From a bacterium (GTDB taxonomy: Bacteria; UBA9089; JASEGY01): 7,767 nt of DNA. Within the stretch, counting starts at the first letter, position 1. Every line of letters starts with the position of its first letter. Shown piece by piece: positions 1 to 4,093 of the stretch. Under the pieces are notes generated by a model that did not search any database, had not been told where the DNA came from, and saw nothing but the letters and a program-made list of their open reading frames with translations. The translations under genes were made by a program, and so were the position numbers. The stretch lies in contig JASEGY010000152.1 of assembly GCA_030019105.1 (NCBI GenBank), positions 1 to 7,767 on the forward strand, given 5' to 3'.

Positions 1-2
1 CC

Positions 3-16
3 GCAATCTGCAATCC
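3..16. repeat. Heptad tandem repeat remnant (GCAATCT/GCAATCC)
   Basis: Two adjacent 7-base units, GCAATCT then GCAATCC, sit at the window edge, so the array may continue to the left outside the window. On its own two copies is weak. It gains weight because two other arrays with 7-base units occur in this window (7075-7102 and 7743-7767). Confidence 0.45.
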
Positions 17-25
17 AAAATTGGT

Positions 26-217
26 TTGGTTGCGGCCAGAGGCCGCGCTAAGGATTTCAAAGAGATAATTGAAGCTATAGGTCAAGTAGGTTTTCCAATA
101 GCAATTGCAACTTATCTGGTAATATGTTTGACTAAGACTTTGGATAAGTTATCGGGGAGATTAGATAGAATTGAACAGAAAATAGAAGAATTAAGAAAGG
201 AAATGAGCAAAACATGA
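26..217 (+). CDS. Small YvrJ-like membrane protein, one helix plus coiled coil
   Basis: A 63-residue ORF. Residues about 17-36 (IGQVGFPIAIATYLVICL region) form one hydrophobic helix, and residues about 38-62 are a charged, heptad-like amphipathic helix (KTLDKLSGRLDRIEQKIEEL). The GFPI motif just before the helix and the following charged tail resemble the YvrJ/BhlA-type small proteins of Firmicutes and phages, some of which are holin-like. That assignment is from memory of the family pattern and the function is not established. The only in-frame start seen is TTG at 26. No stop precedes it in the window, so the true start could lie further left or could have been lost to the repeat at the edge. 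Its stop overlaps the next ATG (ATGA), suggesting coupled translation with the following membrane ORF. Confidence 0.6.
   Translation: MVAARGRAKDFKEIIEAIGQVGFPIAIATYLVICLTKTLDKLSGRLDRIEQKIEELRKEMSKT
32..46. repeat. Short perfect palindrome GCGGCC-AGA-GGCCGC
   Basis: Six perfectly paired G/C bases on each side of a three-base loop, in an otherwise AT-rich region. It lies over the first codons of the small ORF at 26-217. It could form a tight hairpin near the start of that message, or it may simply mark the junction with the repeat at the window edge. Confidence 0.4.
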
Positions 218-387
218 GATTTAACTTAATATTAATATTGATAGGCTCGCTCTTCATAATTCTTACTGTTGTGTCAACTCCTGAGTTGGTTCCAGCCGTA
301 TTGATTAAGAAGATATTAACAATTGCAGGCTATCTCTATCTTATTGGGTTGATCCATAGAGCAATATTAAAAGTTGAGAGCATGTAG
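214..387 (+). CDS. Small two-helix hydrophobic membrane protein
   Basis: A 57-residue ORF that starts at ATG 214, overlapping the previous stop by four bases (ATGA), and ends at TAG 385-387. The protein begins MRFNLILILIGSLFIILTVV and has a second hydrophobic stretch at about residues 34-48 (ILTIAGYLYLIGL region), ending with a short basic/polar tail. Two transmembrane helices separated by a short loop (STPELVPAVLIKK) are likely, with positive residues near residue 2, at 32-33 and after 49. I do not recognise a family. An AAGGAA about 12 bases upstream could serve as a ribosome-binding site, but re-initiation from the overlapping upstream ORF is the simpler idea. The tight pairing suggests both proteins act together in the membrane; a holin/antiholin-like or small toxin role is speculation. 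Confidence 0.6.
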   Translation: MRFNLILILIGSLFIILTVVSTPELVPAVLIKKILTIAGYLYLIGLIHRAILKVESM

Positions 388-394
388 ACTCAAC

Positions 395-512
395 AGTTAA
401 AAGTTCTCCGTAAGCCATTGGTACTGTTGGCTTTTGCAGAACTGCCCGTCGTCGAAGGTAAGTAGCCTATTTTAAATGGGTTAGCATCGAAGACACACGA
501 GAACTTTTAACT
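395..512. other. Candidate structured RNA or small inverted-repeat element
   Basis: A perfect 14-bp inverted repeat (395-408 AGTTAAAAGTTCTC against 499-512) encloses about 90 bases with no ORF. Inside are two further hairpins. One is AAGCCA/TGGCTT (412-417 with 428-433, 10-base loop). The other, at 464-482, pairs AGCCTATT with AATGGGTT, including two G-T pairs and a 3-base loop. A closing stem with two internal hairpins is the shape of a folded RNA such as a leader or regulatory RNA for the MNT/HEPN pair starting at 525. A small MITE-like repeat is the alternative. I found no convincing target duplication and recognise no known riboswitch or ribozyme core. Confidence 0.5.
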
Positions 513-524
513 CTCGAGATGTAG

Positions 525-899
525 ATGAGAAAGCCAAGATTAAATAAAATTGAAGAGAAGGCTTTAAATGAATTTAAGGATCGGTTGCTAAAGGAATTTG
601 CTTCACGGATAGCATTAATTAAACTTTATGGTTCTCGGGCAAGAGGAGAGCGACATTGGTATTCAGATGTAGATGTCCTGGTTGTAGTAAAGAGGTTGAC
701 TAAAAAATCCAAAGGAAGAGTACTTGATATTGAGTGTGAGATAGATGAAAAATATGGTTATAAATCACATATTTCATCTACAGAGATGTCTTTAGCTGAA
801 TATAAATGGATGCTTAGAAGGGACTGGCCTTTTATTCTTAATGTTGAAGAGGATGGGATAGAGTTGTGGAGGGATCCCGGGATAGGAATAAATCCTTAA
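525..899 (+). CDS. MNT-type minimal nucleotidyltransferase (antitoxin-like)
   Basis: A 124-residue protein of the polymerase-beta-like minimal nucleotidyltransferase superfamily. The signature is clear: G36-S37-x-A-R-G at residues 36-41, followed by S47-D48-x-D50 in the stretch SDVDVLVVV. These are the nucleotide-binding Gly-Ser and two metal-binding aspartates. In known MNT/HEPN modules such as MntA/HepT the transferase modifies the HEPN partner with AMP and neutralises it. That role is family knowledge; here it is inferred from pairing. The gene overlaps the HEPN gene by 34 bases in another frame, so the two are likely translated together. The ATG at 525 follows an ATG-TAG and has only a weak GAG upstream, so translation may be poor or depend on upstream context. 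Length is usual for the family. Confidence 0.85.
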   Translation: MRKPRLNKIEEKALNEFKDRLLKEFASRIALIKLYGSRARGERHWYSDVDVLVVVKRLTKKSKGRVLDIECEIDEKYGYKSHISSTEMSLAEYKWMLRRDWPFILNVEEDGIELWRDPGIGINP

Positions 900-1285
900 A
901 TGGAAAAGATTATCTTAAGTCAGCCAGACAAAAATTAAGGAGCGCTAAAGTCTTACTTGATACAGGTAATTATGGTGACTCTATCTCCCGGTCTTACTAT
1001 GCATTTTTAGATGCCGCTACAACTGGTCTAATTACAAAGGATTTATTACCTAAATCCCATACCGGAGCAATTGATCTATTCAGTCTTCATTTTATAAAGA
1101 CTAATTTAGTCGAGACAAAATATATCAAGTGGTTTAAGCGAATAAAAAAAGACAGAGAAGATGCGGACTATAAACACAAAAGAGAATTTACTAAAGAGGA
1201 TGCCGAAGAAACTTATTATGAGGCAGAGGAGTTTGTAAGGATGATTGAAGAGCTGTTCTCTGAACTCCTTAAAGGAAGGGGTTGA
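866..1285 (+). CDS. HEPN-domain protein (toxin-like partner of MNT)
   Basis: A 139-residue helical HEPN protein, start GTG 866, the only reasonable in-frame start, inside the end of the MNT gene. Visible family features are the first helix KSARQKLRSAKVLLDTGNY (residues 18-36), the second with SRSYYAFLDAA (41-51), a K-S-H motif near 63-65, and R97-E-D-A-D-Y102, equivalent to the conserved R..aDY segment of the PF05168 group near the RNase motif. HEPN proteins paired with MNT enzymes are often RNases that act as toxins. Here the classical R-x4-6-H is replaced by an R-x3-D-Y form, with H104 nearby, so nuclease activity is not certain. The stop ends 2 bases before the preferred nuoE start, so transcription into the complex I genes is likely. 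Confidence 0.85.
   Translation: MEGSRDRNKSLNGKDYLKSARQKLRSAKVLLDTGNYGDSISRSYYAFLDAATTGLITKDLLPKSHTGAIDLFSLHFIKTNLVETKYIKWFKRIKKDREDADYKHKREFTKEDAEETYYEAEEFVRMIEELFSELLKGRG
1273..1281 (+). promoter_or_regulatory. Ribosome-binding site deciding the nuoE start
   Basis: The purine run AGGAAGGGG lies at the end of the HEPN gene. It ends six bases before ATG 1288, a good distance. The alternative TTG at 1282 would be directly against it, so the ATG is preferred. The site lies within HEPN coding sequence, linking the two genes. Confidence 0.6.
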
Positions 1286-1287
1286 TT

Positions 1288-1797
1288 ATGCCCGAGGAAT
1301 GTGGTTGTAAAGAAGAGAAATTGCCGGCAGATGAGTTTTCCCCTGAGGACTGGAAGAAGATCGATGAAGTAATCGAGGCTCACCGGGAAAAAGGCCTGGA
1401 TGATTTGCTCCCTGTGTTACATGAGGTCCAGAAGATTTGTGGATATTTGCCGGCTTCAGTTCAAAGACGGATAGCGGCCGGGCTTGATATATCCCCCAGT
1501 ACTGTGTATGGAGTGGTGACCTTTTACACCCTTTATTACACCAAGCCCCAGGGTAAAAAATGTCTGAGGGTCTGTGACAGTGTTACCTGTTACGATAGAG
1601 GGTCAAAGGAACTTGTGGCTGAATTAGAGAATAAGCTGGGGATAAAGCCGGGAGAGACGACTAAGGACGGTCAACTTACGCTGGAGACGGTCTCATGCCT
1701 GGGGGCATGTGATAAGGCTGTTGTGGCTATGCTTGATGACGAGACCTATTATAATTTGACCGCAGAACAAGTTTCAGAATTAGTGGAGGAAGGATAA
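1288..1797 (+). CDS. nuoE: NADH-quinone oxidoreductase subunit E (24-kDa, [2Fe-2S])
   Basis: A 169-residue thioredoxin-like ferredoxin of the NuoE/HydC family. An N-terminal helical part with LPVLHEVQKICGYLP (about residues 41-55) is followed by a conserved VYGVVTFYTLYYTKP segment (about 73-87). The [2Fe-2S] ligands follow: C96-x4-C101 (VCDSVTC) and C137-x3-C141 (CLGAC), the exact NuoE spacing. The cluster N1a lies beside the FMN of NuoF in complex I and related NAD-linked hydrogenases and formate dehydrogenases. ATG 1288 is chosen for its ribosome-binding site. The stop TAA is immediately followed by the nuoF TTG start, so the two are tightly coupled. There are extra cysteines at the N-terminus (C5 and C7) and at C92 beside the cluster motif. 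Confidence 0.95.
   Translation: MPEECGCKEEKLPADEFSPEDWKKIDEVIEAHREKGLDDLLPVLHEVQKICGYLPASVQRRIAAGLDISPSTVYGVVTFYTLYYTKPQGKKCLRVCDSVTCYDRGSKELVAELENKLGIKPGETTKDGQLTLETVSCLGACDKAVVAMLDDETYYNLTAEQVSELVEEG
1785..1794 (+). promoter_or_regulatory. Ribosome-binding site for nuoF TTG start
   Basis: GGAGGAAGGA inside the last codons of nuoE, three to eight bases before TTG 1798 depending on which purines pair. It supports the TTG as the true start of nuoF, since the encoded protein begins correctly for the family (MEERILLANCG). Confidence 0.6.
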
Positions 1798-3063
1798 TTG
1801 GAAGAGAGAATTCTCCTGGCCAATTGTGGGGTAATAGACCCCGAAGATATCGAGAGCTACCGGAAGGCAGGCGGGTATAAGGCCTTAAAGGAGGTCTTGT
1901 CTGCCAAAACCCCGGAGGATGTCATTGCTGAAATCGAGAAATCTGGGCTTCGAGGCCGGGGAGGGGCGGCTTTCCCAACCGGGCTTAAATGGAAATTTAC
2001 CCGCCAGGCCGGCTCGGCCCGTCAGGCTAAGGAAGATGAAAAATATGTCGTCTGTAATGCCGACGAAGGCGAGCCAGGGACATTTAAGGACCGGATGCTG
2101 CTGGAGGATGACCCTCATTTGGTTTTGGAAGGAATGATCATCGCCGGTTTTGCTACTGGGGCTCAAAATGGTTATTTCTTTATTCGGGGTGAATATGTCT
2201 TAAGTATCTCCAGAATGGAAAAGGCCATTGAACAAGCTAAGCAAAAGGGTCTTTTGGGAGAAAATATCCTGGGCTCCGGATTTTCTTTTAATGCCCACGT
2301 CAGGGCCGGAGCCGGCGCTTATATTTGTGGTGAAGAGACGGCCCTTTTTGCGGCCATAGAAGGTAAAAGGGGTATCCCCCGGCTAAAACCTCCCTTCCCA
2401 CCCACGGCAGGCTTGTGGCAAAAACCTACCACCATAAATAATGTTGAAACCCTGGCGAATGTCCCGATTATTATTAATCGGGGAGCCGATTGGTATGCCG
2501 GTTTAGGGACGGAAAGCTCAAAAGGGGTAAAGATATTCGGCATAAGCGGGGCGGTCAGGTCTCCGGGATTATATGAGGCCCCTTTTGGGGTTACGCTGCG
2601 GCATCTTATCTATGAGAAGGCTGGAGGAATGAAAGGAGATAAACCCCTGAAGGCCATCCTCTGTGGAGGGGCGGCCAGCGGCTTTTTATCTTCGGAACAT
2701 CTGGATACACCGGTGGATTATCAATCTCTGCCACCCCTTGGTTCAGGAGTAGGTTCAGGGGCAATAGCAGTCTTTGCCGAAGGGGTGGATATCGTCGATA
2801 TCGTTCGGCAGAATGCCGGATTCTTCCTGCATGAGTCCTGCGGGGCATGCATCCCCTGCCGAGTGGGCAGTAAACAGATATATGACATCTTAAGCCGGTT
2901 AGTAAAAGGACAGGGGGCAGAGAGTGACATTGATTTATTAGTCGATCTGGCTGAGACCATGAAAATTTCTTCACGTTGTGGTCTTGGCATAGCCTCCCCC
3001 ACGCCGGTTTTAACGGCTGTTAAGTATTTCAAAGATGATTTTCTGGAAAAGGTCAGGCATTGA
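1798..3063 (+). CDS. nuoF: NADH-quinone oxidoreductase subunit F (51-kDa, FMN/NAD-binding)
   Basis: A 421-residue protein, the usual length of complex I NuoF, that oxidises NADH with FMN and passes electrons to a [4Fe-4S] cluster. Motifs in order are GLRGRGGAAFPTGLKW (residues 50-65, FMN/NADH site), NADEGEPGTFKDR (87-99), GAGAYICGEETAL (171-183), the KPPFPPTAGLW and NNVETLANVP segments (197-223), and the cluster N3 ligands ESCGACIPCR (C348, C351, C354) with C394 in SSRCGLG. It lacks the N-terminal thioredoxin-like extension and C-terminal ferredoxin domain seen in many HydB-type bifurcating hydrogenase subunits, so it is complex I-like in shape. The start TTG directly abuts the nuoE stop. In a typical operon nuoG would follow at once, but here a three-gene cassette comes between. 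Confidence 0.96.
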   Translation: MEERILLANCGVIDPEDIESYRKAGGYKALKEVLSAKTPEDVIAEIEKSGLRGRGGAAFPTGLKWKFTRQAGSARQAKEDEKYVVCNADEGEPGTFKDRMLLEDDPHLVLEGMIIAGFATGAQNGYFFIRGEYVLSISRMEKAIEQAKQKGLLGENILGSGFSFNAHVRAGAGAYICGEETALFAAIEGKRGIPRLKPPFPPTAGLWQKPTTINNVETLANVPIIINRGADWYAGLGTESSKGVKIFGISGAVRSPGLYEAPFGVTLRHLIYEKAGGMKGDKPLKAILCGGAASGFLSSEHLDTPVDYQSLPPLGSGVGSGAIAVFAEGVDIVDIVRQNAGFFLHESCGACIPCRVGSKQIYDILSRLVKGQGAESDIDLLVDLAETMKISSRCGLGIASPTPVLTAVKYFKDDFLEKVRH

Positions 3064-3085
3064 ATAGTGAGGAGTAAAGCTGTCA

Positions 3086-3359
3086 GTGGACATCGATCAC
3101 ATCCGAGAATTGGTAAGATTAGATCGGATGAAATTCTCGAACGAGGCAAGAAAAAGAATGAGCGACCGGGAGGTTGAACTTGAGCAAATTGAAGAAGCCA
3201 TTTTTAATGGAAGAATCGTTCGTGAGGAACCAAGAAAGAAACCGTATCCAAAATGCACTAAGGGAAATAGCAGGACTGCTTCTACCTGACCTTCACCTTC
3301 TCAATGTTGCCTGTGGTGTAGGTGAGGAAGTCCATGTGATTACTATTTACTGGGAATAG
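3086..3359 (+). pseudogene. Frameshifted DUF4258-like gene
   Basis: The first frame (GTG 3086) gives MDIDHIRELVRLDRMKFS, R-x-R-M-S-D-R-E-V, then IEEAIFNGRIVREEPRKKPYPKC, the N-terminal two-thirds of a DUF4258-type protein, and then drifts into unrelated residues to a stop at 3287-3289. The family's C-terminal part (REIAGL, then NVACGVGEEVHVITIYWE) is found in another frame from about 3261 to the TAG at 3357-3359. The break lies at about 3257-3263, between the KC and REIAGL codons. A single missing or extra base, or a short deletion, explains it; a sequencing error or programmed shift cannot be excluded. DUF4258 proteins are small and often sit next to YgiT-type zinc-finger genes, as here, and are suspected toxins. 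A GAGGAG at 3069-3074 precedes the start. Confidence 0.7.
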
Positions 3360-3384
3360 CCTTGAGAAGAAAGGACAATTACAG

Positions 3385-3666
3385 ATGAAGAGAGAGGAAT
3401 ATAAAGGCAATAGATTTTGTGCTCTCTGTGGAGGAGAAGTCAAGGATGTAATTTTAGAAATGTTAGAGCAGCAATTACCTGGAGGAGAGATTGCTTTTTT
3501 TGAAAATGTTCCTGCTCAGGAATGTCAAAAGTGTGGAGAACAGTGGTTTTCAAGCAAGGTCATCCGATTGCTTAATAACGCATCTAAAGAGAAATATGCG
3601 CCTGTCAGGAAGCTTGAGGTGCCTGTATATCATTTAGAATTAGGAGAATTGGTAGCTGCCGCTTGA
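3385..3666 (+). CDS. YgiT-type zinc-finger protein (antitoxin-like)
   Basis: A 93-residue protein with a zinc site of two CxxC pairs: C12-A-L-C15 (FCALCGGEV) and C47-Q-K-C50 (ECQKCGEQW). This arrangement matches the N-terminal domain of MqsA/YgiT antitoxins. The segment FFENVPAQECQKCGEQWFSSKVIRLL is typical of that family. There is no helix-turn-helix after residue 93, unlike full-length MqsA, so it is a short form that may not bind DNA by itself. It follows the DUF4258-like gene by 25 bases, with AAGGA at 3371-3375 nine bases before its ATG. This DUF4258/zinc-finger order is a common toxin-antitoxin-like pair. With the partner apparently frameshifted, it may be a surviving antitoxin. The function is inferred from pairing. 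Confidence 0.8.
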   Translation: MKREEYKGNRFCALCGGEVKDVILEMLEQQLPGGEIAFFENVPAQECQKCGEQWFSSKVIRLLNNASKEKYAPVRKLEVPVYHLELGELVAAA

Positions 3667-3717
3667 GGTTGCCTATACTTTTGCGGGCAGAAACTTGGTT
3701 TTTGAGGAGCTATTTAG

Positions 3718-4083
3718 GTGAAGGAAGAGTTGCGGATTCATATCAATACTATTTTTGAGCGAAAGAGTGAGACGTGGACATATGCTAAAAGTAAAGCTAT
3801 ACCTGTTGAGTCACCAGCGTTGGCAGAGTTGGATCTTTGGTGGCCCCGGGGCTCTCTGCCGGAACTGAATTGGTCCTCTTCGCCTACTGTGCTGCGCACA
3901 GTAACAGGTAATGAAGCTATTATCGTTATTGACTATGTCACTTATGCTGAGGGAACAAAAGAAACGGCCCTCTTTGTATTTGAGCCGGTGGAGGATCGTT
4001 ATTATCTGACACTATTTCATGAGACACAAATTGGTTGGCAATTGGGTCGCTCTTTACAGGAGCCCCCACTCTCCAATAAATGA
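3718..4083 (+). CDS. Unrecognised 121-residue protein
   Basis: I do not recognise the family. The protein has no signal peptide or transmembrane segment, no cysteines and several tryptophans (W20, W41, W42, W52, W107). The middle part looks like beta strands (AIIVIDYVTY near 68-77; TALFVFEPVEDRYYLTLF near 82-99). A soluble alpha/beta protein is likely. The GTG start is supported by GAGGAG at 3704-3709 with an 8-base spacer, and an in-frame TAG at 3715-3717 rules out an earlier start. Its stop (TGA 4081-4083) overlaps the TGAGG ribosome-binding site of nuoG, so translation may be coupled to nuoG. It belongs to the cassette that separates nuoF from nuoG. It could be an accessory gene of the zinc-finger module or an unrelated passenger. 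Confidence 0.65.
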   Translation: MKEELRIHINTIFERKSETWTYAKSKAIPVESPALAELDLWWPRGSLPELNWSSSPTVLRTVTGNEAIIVIDYVTYAEGTKETALFVFEPVEDRYYLTLFHETQIGWQLGRSLQEPPLSNK

Positions 4084-4086
4084 GGT
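4081..4086 (+). promoter_or_regulatory. Ribosome-binding site for nuoG TTG start
   Basis: TGAGGT overlaps the stop codon of the preceding ORF and lies seven bases before TTG 4094. It supports the TTG as the true start: the protein begins MITLTIDGREIQV, the right N-terminus for the ferredoxin domain. Confidence 0.55.
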
Positions 4087-4093
4087 TTAATAA

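Noticed and set aside
1885..3149. Open frames on the minus strand and a second plus-strand frame (1919-2137) across nuoF
   Set aside because: They lie opposite or within a gene with full family motifs, have no recognisable protein features and no ribosome-binding sites, so they are shadows.
3174..3359. Separate 61-residue gene at this position
   Set aside because: Its C-terminal half completes the DUF4258-like protein begun in the other frame, while its N-terminal half has no family features. It is part of the frameshifted gene.
3650..3717. A short peptide-like frame (L-E-V-A-Y-T-F-A-G-R-N-L) between the zinc-finger gene and the next ORF
   Set aside because: About 20 codons with no start codon or ribosome-binding site and no known family; too short to support.
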